Notes: generated by a model from the sequence alone, not told the origin. Numbered from the stretch's first letter, positions 1 to 13,427 are shown. The stretch is 64,000 nucleotides of DNA from Blasia pusilla (GCA_050084515.1 CM114273.1:16368001-16432000), one strand, 5' to 3'. Made by a program: numbers and translations.

Positions 1-81
1 GCTCCTCGCTGAGATATTAAAATGTTCGTTTGCCAGAAGTGATACCTCTCATTCTTTTGTTGTTTTGCGCTTTTGTTGCAG

Positions 82-3000
82 ACTCTTTGTTCCAACCACC
101 TACATCTTTTTCGCTTCTGCGTTACCGGTCATCGCATTTGGAGAGCAGCTAAGGAGACAAACGGGTACTTTTAGGAGTTTGACAATGCCCTATTTCATAT
201 CTACGCTTCGAGTTTGATTCCGTTGCTCATCTACGTTTATCAGCTTTGCTGTTACATCTGCGTAACCATCGTGATCTCGCGTTGGACGCAGACGGGATCA
301 TCAACGCAAGTCAGGCCTTGATTTCCACAGCATTATGTGGAACTCTTCACTCCGTATTGGGAGGCCAACCCTTGATGATCGTTGGAGTATCCGAACCCAC
401 AGCACTGATGTATTCTTTCATGCACAACTATGTCAAGACCAAGGATAGCATGCAAGGATTATTCTTGGCGTGGGCAGCGTGGTAAGCTGTCTATGATTAC
501 GCATGTCGCAAATCACATACACACGTTGTTTCAAACTCGTGGAGTCGGCGGAGTGGGCTTGGGCTGTGTAGCTGCTGAGTCCATACAATAGAAGGAACGA
601 TGTTTCTAATTTGAATATCAGCTGGTTGTCTTCTTGTAGGGGAGGTGGTGAATCTTGCGGAGTATTGATTTGATGCCCGACCGAATGTTTTCGCGCAGGG
701 TTTGTGTTTGGGCTGCGTTCTTCTTGATGCTCCTCGCCGTGTTCGGAGCCTGCTCCTTGATCAGTAAATTTACTCGCGTTGCTGGAGAGCTTTTTGGATT
801 GCTAATTGCGTTGCTTTTCTTGGAGCAAGCCGTGAGGGTCAGTGCCCCATCAGAGCCTTTGGGCTATTTGTATCGCAGTATTCACCTGCGTTTGTTATAA
901 GCTTGTGGGAATGCACTTTTTGTCACGTTGATTGTACAAATGCGTCGTTTAAAGCGTCCGCATCGTTGCACTGCGAAAATTGTTCATTTTGCTTCCTGCG
1001 CTATGACCACGAGCAGACGGTGAGATTCGGGAGAAGAAGGTGCACATTTCAATGTACCCGCAAACTCTCAGACATTAGAAAGATCCCAGAACTTTGATGC
1101 GGTTGGTGTCGTTCATACAGGGAGCGGTGAGCGAGTTCCACGTTCCCCAAGGCGAGGATCGCAGCAAAGAAGCGTACGAATTTCAATGGCGATTTGGTAA
1201 TGGAATGTTTGGACTCGTCTTGCTCTTCGGAGTTCTCTTCGTGGCGTTGACAACAAGGAGGGCAAGGTCATGGTCGTTTGGAACAGGTAAGAACTGGCCA
1301 CCTCCGTTGGCACGAACACGAAATAATTCCCTTCGCTACTAAGAAATCTGTATAGACATATTCTCTCCTTGGCGATGAGACGGGTTGAATTTTAACTTGA
1401 TCAAACAAACTGTTGTCTTTGGGCAGGTGGGTTGCGCAGCGTGATTGCTGGCTATGGCGTTCCTTTGGCTGTGCTGCTTTGGACTGCCGTATCTTATGCC
1501 CCCGGAGGATCTGTTCCTGATGGCGTTCCACGACGAGTCTTTAGCAACAGTCCATGGGCGCCAGGCGCAGTACAACACTGGAAGGTGGTGCTGGTAAGTC
1601 ACATCGTGGTGGTGTATCATGAAAATTGAAAAATCCCCTTGGTCGTGTATTAACTGGAAGAATACTTCTTCGGTAGCGATGAGAGATTATGTTGAATGAT
1701 GCGTACTATCTCATGTCTTGTCTCCCGCTACATAGGACATGCACAAAGTACCCCCTGTGTATATCGTCATCGCCATCGTACCAGCTTTGATGATCACGGT
1801 TCTCTACTACTTCGACCATTCCGTATCTGCCCAGTTGGCGCAACAGAAGGAATTTAACCTGGTTAAACCCCCTTCCTATCACTACGACTTGTTCGTCCTC
1901 AGCCTGACGGTACTGAACGGATCCATGAGCCCCTTCAAATGATTGTTAAATCTCGACCAATTGATTCATTGAGCGTCTGTATGGTTATTGCTCAAATTTA
2001 ACATGAAAATAGGGCTGCGAATTCAGGAGGTCGTTAATTTCCGGTTCACATTTAGTGTTTGGTTGTGGAACACACTCGATCTGTCAAGCGAGTCTACGGA
2101 GTCTTCGACACTAAACCTACAGCTCACCGAGTGTTTCTGGGACATGTTTGTTGGGAAGCAGGTTCTTGTAAGTGGTTTACTAGGTATACCACCTTCTCAC
2201 GGTGTGATTCCGCAATCTCCTATGCACACGAGAAGTCTTGTGTCTCTCAGGCACCAGGTATGAAACATCTGTCATGAGAGCCTTGCCATCACGCTTTCTG
2301 AAATCACTTGTGGGCAATGGCGGTTTACTGGAGAGTTATGAAGTAACCTATTTTCTTCGTGATTGGCAGATACTATGCAGGAAATTGGCTGCAGCAGCAG
2401 AGGAGAAAATGCAGGAAGATGCCTCGATAGCGGAAGTTTATCGGAGCATGCAGATTGTCTTCGAGAAAACTGCCAAATCGAGTACAAATGAGTTTGGACC
2501 GAAAGTAGTGAGTACTGTTTGTGGGCTTCAACCCTAACTGTGCTCACCAATCTTGTGGTGTATGCTGTTTGTTGTGATTGCGTTTTGGACTGAGCCCTTA
2601 CAATCTGTCTCTTACTACAGACTTTGAAGGAGCTCAAACCCAACATGCGGAGAAACTGTGTCAAAGCCATTAATCCGGGAGCAATTCCTTACGATAGCGA
2701 CTCATCCAGAGCTACATCCGTAGCCTTTGACGTGGAGGCTCCGTTGAGCAAACACCTGTTCGACCCCAGCAAAGACGTGGAACACCTACTTCCTGTTCAG
2801 GTTCAAGATCAGCGATTAACCAACCTGCTGCAATCTCTTCTGGTGGGAGCTTGCGTAGGGTCTATGTCTCTTATTCGAAAGATCCCTACATCTGTCCTTT
2901 GGGGATATTTCGCCTTCATGGCAGTTGAGAGTTTGCCAGGAAATCAGTTCTGGCAAAGGATTCAGCTCCTTTTGACATCCCCCAGTCGTAGATACAGGTA

Positions 3001-3838
3001 CACCATGATTGTCGCCTTTTGGTGGTAGGCCTCATGATCGTCAACTTCGTTTTGTGTAGAACAGGCCAGCTAAAGCAAGACTAGAATCTAAAAGCTTGTT
3101 TCCAAGTGCTGAGATAACTCACTAACAATCCGTAAAAGTTCGCGGCAGTAAGTCTTGACGAAATGTCTTTCTGTATCGACTGTCAACAGAGTTCTACAAA
3201 GCGAACACGCCGCGTTCATGGAATCTGTGCCCTTCAGGGTAACAGCGACATTCACCATAATGCAGCTGATCTTTCTCATCGCGTGCTTCGGAATTACTTT
3301 TGCTCCCGTGGCGGGAGTAATGTTCCCTATTATGGTCATGTGCCTCATTCCCATCCGACAAATCGTGCTGCCAAGGTTTTTCGCGTACGACCATCTGCAG
3401 CAGTTGGATGCTGCAGAGTACGAGGAGGCGCCCCCAAAGACTTTCTCGGAGGCCGTGAGGGTACATCGCATACATTGAGCAGCACAGCACAGAATTTCAA
3501 TGGTTAGTTCTCCCGTTGCGAGCGTCCAATTCCTAGTGGTTTATGCCCTCATGTCGAATCTTTGGCCAATCAAACAGGAAGCTGAAGTACAAGGGCTCGG
3601 CTACGTTTCGAGCATGCGCGAGAGCGATGATCCCGAGGAGATCATGGATGACGTGATGACAAGAGGTCGCGGTGAGATCAAGCACCGGTATTCTCCCGAC
3701 TTTTCACCTCGATCGTCGTCAGCCGATGACAGTGGCCTCAAACGCCGCATGCCTCAAAAGACCTCTCCTCCGAAGACTTCACAGTCTCCAGATGGCGCAG
3801 GTGATAACATTCATGCCAATTCCACCTTCTTTGCCTGA
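82..3838 (+). CDS. BOR-type boron (borate) transporter, copy A; 5'-incomplete at window edge
   Basis: Plasma-membrane borate exporter of the SLC4-like BOR family, which moves boron to the xylem or out of the cell. Exons read from sequence: 82-164, 292-481, 699-837, 1121-1286, 1427-1593, 1736-1909, 2162-2257, 2370-2507, 2621-2997, 3190-3460, 3578-3838, all with GT-AG introns and matching phases. Family landmarks in order: [61 protein letters not shown]...[53 protein letters not shown], and the tail motif [14 protein letters not shown]. The start exon (about 33 codons in copy B) is outside the window; adding its 101 nt would give about 720 aa, close to usual BOR length. The tail after EIKHR is Ser/Pro-rich and longer than in copy B. 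An alternative last splice (donor after 3799) would replace the extreme C-terminus. The family call is very sure; substrate is by family. Confidence 0.95.
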
Positions 3839-6126
3839 TCAGTTCACCCTCATTCATGGTCGCCTTTCCACTCATGCTCGTATCCTAACCGTATGATGAT
3901 CCTCCTCGATTGATTTGAGCAGATGATGCTTCCCATTGAACCACCAAGTTCCGTTCTTTGGCCACACCACACTGACTACACTCGGAATGCAAGCTACTTG
4001 CGAAACCGAGGACGATGAAGCTCCAGCACCCGGAGAACGCAGAGCTGAATGATGGAGAAACTCTGTTCGTTTCCAAAGTACAGGAGAGTGAAACATTTGC
4101 GCAAGTGCTTTCCTTTACTGCAAAATAAGGCATGGGAATAGTCCGAGCTGCAAAACAAAAACTCTACAAGAAATCAAAAAGGGAAGGGACACTTGCAATC
4201 TGCTGACCGTATCTATCTCTAGCTGAGTGGAGTCTCCGCAAATATTAGTAGTAGGCAGGTTTGTGTCTCAAAAGAGACACTAGTACATGGGTACAGTGAG
4301 AGCAGTTCATATGAATCTAAAATGATCAGTTACCAAAACGGGAACATTATCATTATGTTATTAAAGCTTTCGAACCATGAGGAAGGATCTTAAGACAAAT
4401 GAATACGGATAAAAAATAATATATAATTTTGAATTACACATGTAAAGAGAAACAGAGGTGATAAAATAGTTTTCGATACAAAAGAGACATGGTGTGTTGG
4501 AGCTAGGTTGATGGAATCATCTAGGATAATTCTAGTGAGCATATTTTCCCATGACTACTTCTAACCTCTTTGAATTTACCTTTCCCAAACCAATTCTAAT
4601 GGTTATGTAAACACTATCATCTTGTTGATATGATGGTGCGATTTCTCTTATGTAATTGGAGATTTTGATTGTTTTTCCCACCAGTATTAAGGTTGTTGGG
4701 ATGAGTCTTAAATAGATAGTGAGCTCCTTTGTTTCCCTACGACATAATAAACCACCCAAAACATATCAAACGGACGAAAAGGTTCTCTTGCTTTCAATAT
4801 AGCATTTGCACATGCTAATCTTGGAGGGCTCTTAAATTGAAGTCTATATTACCTCCACATGATGCATTGTGAGAGTCAAAGAGAAATAACTAGGGGACAA
4901 AGATATCTTGCTTACTCATGTTGATATACAACTTACATCCACGCTACACATAGTTTCTATCTTTCTAATGTATGGGAAGATCCATACACATCAAGGCTTG
5001 GACAAAACCATTATTCTATGTCAAGGTCGCCAATTTCGAGAGACTAATAGTTGGACCAGGTTGTGTAATGTTGGGATAGGAGCCGAGAGAGAAAGTACCT
5101 AAAGTGGCGGTGCACTATCTCCGATACATAGTATCCAGAAACATGCCGTCATGAGTGTAGAGCTTTTAGTTGATTTTGTGGGAGGGAAATTTGTAGATGG
5201 CAAGAGAGATTCAGTAAGAGGGAGGTGTCGGCTAGATCGGAGTGGGGTTGGGTGGATGTAGGACATGATGGATATTCCTAGAACCGAATTATTTTGTATT
5301 GTTGCTCGGATGGTTGCCTTTGGGAGGGGGAGTGTTGAATTTTGGGATTGGTTTCCGCAAAAAAATTTGGAAACCATTCCGTGCCTATGTCATATCTTAG
5401 TTAGCCGATAAGTAAAGTTCTATCGTGTCAACGATATAGGGGGTCAACATGTTGTTTGGGTGTAACTTTGTCTTTAGATGTCAAATGAGGCTGACGACAG
5501 GCCTATTGTGTGAGGTATATTGTTTATATAGACTTCCCTATTTTGATCTTAGTCAGTAAGGTGGCTTGTTGACTAAGTCAACGGTCACTCAATAACCTTT
5601 GCAGGTAGATTACTGGTAGGATGGCTATTTTTGGGAAGAGCCAAAAAATTGCCATCTTTCCCAAGGCTATAAGAGAGAAAGAGGGCTTTCCCAACCCATC
5701 TTTCTTATGTTGAGCCTTAGGGGGCACCTCTCTTGCTTGTGTATGTAAGAACTAGGGTGCTAGCGTCCAGATTCCCTCATAACGAACGGTGAATGTGGCT
5801 TAATATGTTGATGTAGATTCATGAGTGGAGTTTTAGTCTTTTTTACTCTCATTTTACATGAGAAAGATGGAAGGGGGTAGGGGGAATTTGTTATATACAG
5901 GTAGGCAAGCAAGTTGCCTTGATTGGGAACCCCTGGCGATGTGTGTATTACGTTATTTGTCATTTTTTCCCGTTTGGAAGGCCGTGGGTGGAAGGGTTGC
6001 CCATTTTTAGTCAAGTGTCATTAGTAGTAGACTAAGGTAGGGAAGTGGCAGTGTAGCGGGAGGCGGCACTCGGGAGTAGCGTGCTAGGGTAGCGTCAAGA
6101 ACAACGGCGCATATCGACGGGAATGT

Positions 6127-6147
6127 GGAGAGAGAGAGAGAGAGAGG
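6127..6147. repeat. GA dinucleotide microsatellite
   Basis: About ten uninterrupted GA units, flanked by ordinary mixed sequence. Confidence 0.9.
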
Positions 6148-6524
6148 ATCTTGAGGGCTTGGAGCCATCGAGAGGTTGTCAAGTAAGGGCAACTAGGTGC
6201 TAGGGTGCATCCGTTTAGCTTTAGGTCACTTCATAAGTTTGTTAGGTCACGTAGCGCGTGGAGGACTTAGTTTGGAGTAGAGGGCCAGTGGTGCAAGCTA
6301 CAAGGAGTTGGACTTGACGGAACTTAGACAGGGTTGGGTTCATTGGTTTGACGCATCATAAGGTCGCATGGTGTGGAGGTTAAGCAGGGTCGTGAGGTAG
6401 TGGGATAGAGTTACTGACTAGGCCTGGGCGTGGAGGGGCCACGAATTGGAGAAGGGCTTCATAGGGAGACATGTTGTGAGGTAAGAAGTTTGGGGGTCAT
6501 TAAGGGGTTGATTCCATATCCAAG

Positions 6525-6554
6525 TTTCTTGGGGTCGCACGTGACCCCAAGAAA
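6525..6554. repeat. Perfect inverted repeat with G-box core
   Basis: Arms TTTCTTGGGGTC and GACCCCAAGAAA pair perfectly over 12 bp around a 6-base spacer. The spacer junction contains CACGTG, the palindromic G-box core bound by plant bZIP/bHLH factors. It could be a hairpin relic of a small transposon or a binding site; nothing nearby tells which. Confidence 0.8.
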
Positions 6555-7873
6555 TTTTATCCGGCTGCAACAGTCTGCGGATTCAGCCGAGACCCACGGA
6601 ATTGCGCTAGTCTCCTTCCTCGTTAGATCATTCACTTACTCTACAATATCGACGAAAACCGTCTCTTTTCCAAAAGCAACCGGCCTTGGAAGGTTTTACA
6701 GGGCGTGAGGATGTCACGGCTTTCTTGCGCCCAAAAATAGTGGTCGCAAGAATTACAAGGACCCCCGGAAAAATTAAGAATGCTGATCATAAACCAAGGA
6801 CTCCGACCATTTCAGAAATACATGAACCATAGGATATACTTGATCTGATGTAATTGTTAGGGTCTCCAGTTCTAGTTAGTCCATGGGATGGTGCTCTAAG
6901 AGGGATTCTCCGCATAGGGCGGCATGCCTACTTGGAGGTAGGTTGCGGGTCTAGAGTAATGCAAACAGAGAGGCCAAAGGTAGTTAGTAGATGCGGCCAA
7001 GCCTTCACACAAGACCATGTGCCTTAAGCGGGGTCCGAACCAGAGTGAGCGAAGGCGGCGCGCCGGAGGTATTAAGGGTGTGGACAGAGACGCAGACCAA
7101 GGAGGTCTGCCGAGGTATAATTGGGGTAGTCAAGCGAGTTTAACAACAAGCCACGCCAACCATTTAGGGCCACGCGCCATAGGGATGGGGCTCGGACGGA
7201 TAGGAGAGTTGGAAGAGTTGGAAGGTCCATCAAGGGAGGTCCAAGAAGAGGAGGCGCACGCAAAGGGAGCGGCGTCAAGTGCATAGGGATGAGTGTTGAT
7301 GAGTTGGGGAGCCATCATGGCTCAGAGTTGGGTTTGCATTGTAAGGGAGAGCGACGGGGTTAGAGGGCTTTGAGGAACAAAGTTAAGGAGGAAGTGAGCG
7401 GGAAGTGGCGCGGACGGTGTAAGGGTTGACAACGTTCGGATGTGGTTGGGTAGTCAACGTGGGAGGGTTAACCAAGAGAATCTGGGTGATATGAGGTGGT
7501 TGGAGATGTTTCTTGTGATTTTGGTGACTAGGCACTTCTAGTCGTAGATTGTGATCATGATTTGTGACCGGATTTGCTAGTACTTTGCCCATCAATGTTG
7601 AGATGAGAGATTCGTGTTGGAGTGCTAGAGGTGGGGATACACCCATTGATGTTGATGGGTAGTATGCATCCACTCACAAGAGGATCGACGTGCTCTTTGA
7701 GAAGATTTTCGTGACGTAGAGGTTGTTGCACAACATGGAGCAATGAGGGTTGATCATGGAGTAGATTGATGGATGGCGGGAGTCCCTTTTCCCATACTTG
7801 TTTCATGTCATTGAGGATGTTGGGTATTGGGTAGAGCATAGGCTAGATGGGTGTAGCGATGGTGACGAACTGA

Positions 7874-8600
7874 CACTAGAAAAATCCTTACTTGGTCTTA
7901 TGACTAGGTTATATGATTCATATGAGTCATACTTTACATGCCACGACTAACAATGAGTGACGACTACTTTAGACACAAAAGCCAAGTCATATTTGTTTGG
8001 TGACTAGGCTAACTAGGATGGTCGGCTTAGGTCGACGTTGGTATATGACTCGAGGATGTAGTCATGAGGCCATGATTGACATGTCACTTAGATGACGTAG
8101 AATAATGACACATCATCAATGACATGGACTATTTCATGTGATGTGTCACTGATGACATGGACTATTTTTATGACATATCACCGATGGCATGGACTTGAGT
8201 ATGATTTGTCTAGTTATATTTGTATATTCGTCTAGTTACTACCAAAAACTCCTTTAGTCATGTTTGATGTGCAAAAGTTCACAATATCCTATCAAAATGC
8301 AACAAGTATATTCCATTCAATTGTAGTTAGCAACTCATGTAGTCATTTTATTTTATGGAAATGTTGGTATGGACTCATATAGTCATGTATCATGAGTTAC
8401 ATGACTAGTATAGAAGCCGACACAATTGGTTTAGTCACGAAGGTATGACTGTGTGAGTTGCGGAAATTATGTAGTCGTTGCAATAGAACTGAATGAGTCA
8501 TACAATTATGACTAGATAGCACTTGAAGTTTATTGCTTCTGTTATTGAATCTTACTGTGCCAGTTATATCGATATGACTAGTGGGAATATAAATTTTGGA
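7874..8600. repeat. CACTA subterminal repeat block
   Basis: The motif ATGACTAG or AGTCAT and its complement recur on both strands, for example near 7899, 7926, 8000, 8061, 8252, 8338, 8378-8412, 8430, 8505-8516 and 8573. Within it lies a short tandem array (8119-8151, 8152-8183, partial 8184-8196) with units beginning ATGACATGGACTATTT. In CACTA elements such arrays bind the TNPA-type protein and bring the ends together. Confidence 0.7.
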
Positions 8601-9202
8601 TACTTTGGGATGTTTATTATGCCTTTTGAATGGTGCAAGAATTAATGGATCTGAGTTCATGAAATCCTCCTTTCCATTTACATGGTGAACACTTGAGAAT
8701 TCACCTTAGCATACATTAAAATTTTGAAAAAAACATACATAACAAAAAATCATCAATTTAGAAACATGCCAACTCAACTACATGGAAGTAGCGCATGAGC
8801 ACTATGCTGTTATATTGAGTAGTGGCATCTTGAAGTGATCAAGAAAAGCCATGCATTTTTTCTCAGAGTTTAGAAAGAAATATAATAAGAATGTCGTGCT
8901 ACAAACAAAACATATGCAAGCAATTAACCAAGCAATATATGAAAGCATACTCTTGAAAATAGATTTTGAGGGATGGAGTGTTACCAAAGAGTAGCCTTCA
9001 TACACCAAATTGCAAAATCAATCACTATTGCATGGGGTTATAATCCAAATAGAAAAAAAAAGATCAGATATAGTAGGGTTTCTGATCTCATCTTCAAAGA
9101 ACAAGAGAGATGTCATCCATGAAAATAAAGATAGTGCAACTTAGATAGTTGTGTGCCTAAAGAAAAGACTACTCTATTGGATCACCTTTCTCATATGTAT
9201 TT

Positions 9203-9412
9203 CTAGCCAGAGCATGCTTGAACCAAGTGCATAACCAAATGTTTTTTTTGTGCAGGTTTGTCTATCAAATTTGGCATCCACAAAGCATGTTCTGGTTTGA
9301 ACACTTCGTTTAGATTAACCCTTACCATGCCTAGGGGTATGTCCTTGGCATGGAACTTGTCCCTTCCACCAAAACCTAACATGACTCCTGACCTGAGCAC
9401 CATCCTACTCAA
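9203..9412 (-). pseudogene. CACTA accessory protein fragment
   Basis: Reads VLRSGVMLGFGGRDKFHAKD followed by a conserved-looking IPLGMVRVNLNEV stretch. This pattern (a short statement about marker or value, then PLG..xVxVxxxV) resembles the C-terminal domain of the second protein of plant CACTA elements. It is preceded upstream on this strand by no intact start, so it is a relic exon. The assignment rests on memory of the family and on position between the TNP2 remnant and the subterminal repeats. Confidence 0.45.
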
Positions 9413-10050
9413 CTTTGGCCTAGTGAGTAATACGTGATGTCCAATTCGGACCTACAAAAATATAGAGGAAGGGCATTTAGTTAATACCAATTCACATTCT
9501 GCCCATATGCATTTGCATCATCAATCTGAAAATAAAAAACGGCTATGAAATACTTGTTTGAAAGACCATCCCCATTTCAAAAGATGATGCGAAAATTTCA
9601 CAAGTCCTAGACGACCATTTGACTATCCACAGAAGAAATATCAGTGTTGTCAAATGAACCTTGAATAGAAAAGGCCATTGTAGGTAAGAGAAATTACCTT
9701 AGTTCTTTTCTTGGATGATCCAAATTTGATTTCACTTTCCTGCTCATTCAAACCGTCAGATTGTAGCCGAGACTTCTGTCTTTTGGCTAGTGATTATTTT
9801 TCTTGGTTGTCCATACTCGGGTTTTCTGTACATTGTGCACGCCACGGTCCATTGAATGATGTAGGATGAAATGATTACTGCTTTTGTTTAGGCTTCTGTT
9901 TTGAGGATGGATTGAAAATTACGCCAAGGATAAATTCATTATGTGATGAGGTCATACTTACAAGTAATCCAAGTATCACCATCTGCACTTTTTGTGGAAC
10001 TTCTTCTCTTGTTATTCCGTTGTGGCACTTCTACGTACAAACAACCCAAG

Positions 10051-10320
10051 TATTGAGAAATCAATTGTAAAACCAAGTAGGGAAGCTTAATCTTGGTTAG
10101 TCAGTTAAGCACGATTATCTTAACTAGGGTTAGTTAATCACAGTTAGTCTAACTTCAGATTATGGTTAAGGGTAGGATTAGGGTTGCTTGTACATATCCA
10201 ATATAATTGAGAAGAGGATCAGCCTCCACTCATTCTCTCATTGCAAATTTTCTTCTCCATGGTGGTGTGTGTGTGTGAGAGCCGTTTTCCACCGATTTAT
10301 GTGTTTAGCAGTTTTCCACA
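10051..10320 (+). repeat. Copia LTR 1 (left)
   Basis: The block from AAGTAGGGAAGCTTAATC to TTTTCCACA is shared with LTR 2 and LTR 3. It ends in CA directly before the primer-binding site. Compared with the others, its first part appears shortened by about 40 bp, so the exact left edge is uncertain. It contains a TATA-like AATATAATT, a GT run and a GTTAAGGGTAGGATTAGGGTT stretch. Confidence 0.75.
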
Positions 10321-10332
10321 TGGTATCAAAGC
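10321..10332 (+). other. Primer-binding site, element I
   Basis: TGGTATCAAAGC abuts the LTR end and matches the initiator-tRNA-Met complement used by plant copia elements, with one difference from the usual TGGTATCAGAGC. Confidence 0.85.
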
Positions 10333-10827
10333 GGGAGGAGAACATCACTTGAAATTCTTGGTGTTTGAAGAGAGAAGAAAGGCAAGAGAAGGAAAATTTC
10401 AGTTTGGGAAAAGGAAATTTTATTCATAGCTCAGAGGGTGTAGATTTCAGGTGGAGCTTTGACGGTGATAAAACTTTGGAGGCATTTTTTAGGGCTTTCC
10501 GGTCGATTCAGCCGTCTAGGTCTCCTTTGGCTAGAGCAACTCCGAAGGCCACTTCTATGTAGAGCTCGTTGAGAGCTTTCCAACGCACCCAAAATCGCTC
10601 AATTCTGCCACTCTGAGCTCCTGCAGTAGCAATTTTAGTGTAGGATAGTGCAATTAGTGAAGAAAAGTTGTGCAATTTGCTCTCTACATGCTAATTTCGA
10701 CTAGTTCTTTCATACAATTGATCAATTTTGGAAAATTTTAGGGTGATTTCTATGTAGGAGTGGTCTACACTTCAATTGGAGCAGTGGAGTGCCTAAAATT
10801 ATATTTTTGTGAGTGAAATCATTTGTC

Positions 10828-11700
10828 ATGGAGTATTCCTCAATAATAATCACAGGCTAGAAGCTAGATAATTAAGCAGAATTATAATGTCTGGAAGTTT
10901 CGTATGAAACAATTTCTAATGGGTCAAGAATTATGGGAGCTTGTCATAGGTGATGAAGCCAAGCCAAAAGGTGACTCAACAGACTTGAATGTTCGCGTTT
11001 GGAACAAACACACAAGGTAAGTAATCCACTACATTACGATTAGTTCGCCAATGATAGGTCACATCCAAGATGTTGATATTCCGAAGGAGGCCTGGGATGC
11101 ATTGGAAAAGGTGTTCCAGACATCTACAAAGGCCAAAAGCTTCAATTGAAACAACAATTGAAGGAAGTGAGGAAAGGATCGTAGAGCATCAATGATTATA
11201 TTTTGAGTATTAGACATTTTGTTGATCAGTTGAATAACATTGGAGTGACAGTAGAAGATGATGATGTGATTTTATTCACTCTTCAAGGCCTTCCAAAGGA
11301 TTACAAGTCCATTGAGACGTCTATCTCTGTGATAGAGAAGTATCCAACCTTTCAAGAGTTAGTTTCTCTGTTGATCAGTGAAGAGATGCGCTTAGTAGGC
11401 AGCGGTAGCTCATTTAGTGTGCAAAAGAGTGCGCTATTTGCAAGTTATAGATCAAACAGAGGCAGGGGTCGTGGTAGAAACTTCCGTGGTCGTAGTAGAT
11501 ATCAAGCATATGGAGGAAGAGGCACTCAATATAACGTCACTCAATTAACTACGAACCAGTACCAGACACAATCACAAGGTGGTGATGGTGGAAACCGTTG
11601 GGGTCGAGGTCAGCAGTAGAGGGTCCTTGGATCTTGCAATTAATGTGAGATAAAGGGTCACTATGCAAAGTTTTGCTTCAAGAAGAAGGCCGCTATGAGA
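10828..11700 (+). pseudogene. Copia element I gag (UBN2-type), broken
   Basis: Starts at ATG 10828, soon interrupted. The conserved YNVWKFRMKQFLMGQELW, WDALEKVFQ, VDQLNNIGV and LQGLPKDYKS segments follow in several frames; the longest open piece is 11203-11619, ending in an RGRGRGRNFRGR basic, Gly-rich RNA-binding tail. The CCHC knuckle that should read CxxCxxKGHYAKFC has a TAA stop at 11641-11643 in place of the Tyr codon still present in element II. Several further stops (around 11018 and 11150-11190) show it is dead. Confidence 0.85.
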
Positions 11701-11819
11701 ACAAGAGCCTAGCTTACAGCAACAAAACTATGTAGATCAACAACACCAAGAGCAGTATCAAGAACAACAACATTCACAAACGGAGCATCTCTTGGTCATG
11801 ACTCATCATATGCGATGGT

Positions 11820-11990
11820 CAATAAAGACTCGACAACAGATTGGTACATTGACTCTGGTGCATCAAATCACATGACCTCACAAGCTAAATGGTTCAGTAG
11901 TTTGCAACCGGTGAAAGATCTTGCAATTGTGCTCATAGGAGATGACACTCAACATCATATCACGCATACCGATAAGTTCCAATAGCATCA
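11820..11990 (+). pseudogene. Copia element I aspartic protease remnant
   Basis: Contains WYIDSGASNHMTS, the DSGA active-site motif of copia proteases, then GDDTQHHITHT, the expected downstream strand. It is short and flanked by frame breaks. Confidence 0.75.
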
Positions 11991-12185
11991 GATGGTCGTT
12001 ATGCTCTTGGAAATATTCTCTATGTTCCTACCATTGCAAGAAATCTGATCTCTGTAGGACACATAGTAGAACAGGGTTATCAAGTGAAGTTTAACGCAGA
12101 TGGTTATTTCATTGAAACTATGGATGACTAAACTACGATAGCCAAAGGAACTAAATTTGGCAGAATATTCAAATTAGATGTTTCT

Positions 12186-12922
12186 ATGCCAGAGATTCAA
12201 ACAACAATGTATGGTCAAATCGGCCAACAAGTCACAGATCTAAATGTGTGGCATAAAAGAATTAGACATATGAATCTTCAAAGATTACAGAGTCTTTCAT
12301 CATCTAATATAGTAATAGGAATCGCTAAATTAGCGAGTCGTGCTACGTTAGAGGAATGTCCTACTTGCCAATTTGGAAAAGAAGCTAGATTTCCTTTTCC
12401 AAGATATTGGAGTTGATCCACAATGATGCGTGGACAGCATTACAACATAGCCTTAGTGGCTGCCTGTACTTTGTCTCGTTTATTGATGACTTCTCTAGGT
12501 ATATATGGATATACTTTTTAAAACCCAAGTCAGACATATTCTCAGTGTTCCAAACATTCAAAGTTATAGTAGAGAAGCACACTCGACAACACATTCTCAA
12601 ATTGCGTTGTGATGGAAGAGAATAGTATCTTTCAACAGAGTTTGATGACTATTTACGTCAGAACGGCATCCAACGTCAAGTGACTTGTCGTTACAATCCA
12701 CAATAAAATGGAGTGGCTGAGAGGAAGAATCGATATTTTGCTGAAGCGGCACGAGCTATATTGAATGAGAAGAACATGCCTAAGGTGTATTGGGCAGAGG
12801 CTATAGCATGTGCAGTCTTCTTAATCAGCCGAACTCCAACAGCAAGAGTTCATGATAAAACTCCATTCGAAGTCTTCATAGGAAGTATTTGGCTGTACTT
12901 GTTATACTCATGTTCCTTCTGA
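12186..12922 (+). pseudogene. Copia element I integrase remnant
   Basis: The GAG-pre-integrase HHCC zinc-binding region reads WHKRIRHMNLQRLQSL then CPTCQFGKEARFPFP. The DDE core follows in another frame: HNDAW (first Asp), FIDDFSRYIWIYFLKPKSD, LRCDGRE (second Asp), and NGVAERKNR (the Glu). It ends early at 12922 through a deletion of the segment that in element II reads SKLDFSFLKVFGCICY. Confidence 0.85.
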
Positions 12923-13427
12923 GAGACTTCAGAAATTAGACCCCAAGTCTGAAAGATGTATCTTCATTGGCTATGCTGATGGAACTAAGGGGTATAAGTG
13001 CTACATTCCATCCTCTAGACACCTTATTATTAGTAGGGATATTATCTTTGATGAGCTTAAGTCATGGTATGGTCCATCTGAGCCTATTCCACCACTAAAC
13101 TTGTCTGTTGAGGGGGAGAATATGATTATAAACCAACAGACATTGTCTTCAACTTCCCCAAGTACTAGTGGAGGATTAGGACATCCTAGATTCATCAGTT
13201 AAATCTGCGAGTCCATGGACGAGAAGAGTACATATTCAGTCTGTTGATACTAGTCAGAGCTCGAGTCAGGTGTCATAGGCATCTACCTTTGAACAACAAC
13301 TTCGTAGATCAAGTAGAGTTACACATCCTGTTCATAGATTCATAAATGAAGATTTCCTTGCGACACATCATGCATATATGATGACTTGAAGTTTTTTTAA
13401 GAAGAGAGTAAAGAATGGATTGAAGTT

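Larger units (their letters stand above)
3839..7873. other. Intergenic DNA, no supportable gene
   Basis: No ORF here shows recognisable protein similarity and none is supported by splice context. Readable structure is limited to a short GA microsatellite (about 6127-6147) and a 12-bp-arm hairpin (6525-6554). The stretch 5.7-7.8 kb is richer in G on the plus strand than the flanks and may be an old, unrecognisable repeat. Confidence 0.6.

Noticed and set aside
5099-7839. Several 60-95 codon open frames, mostly on the minus strand
   Set aside because: Low similarity to anything known and no consistent order; treated as chance frames in old repeat DNA.
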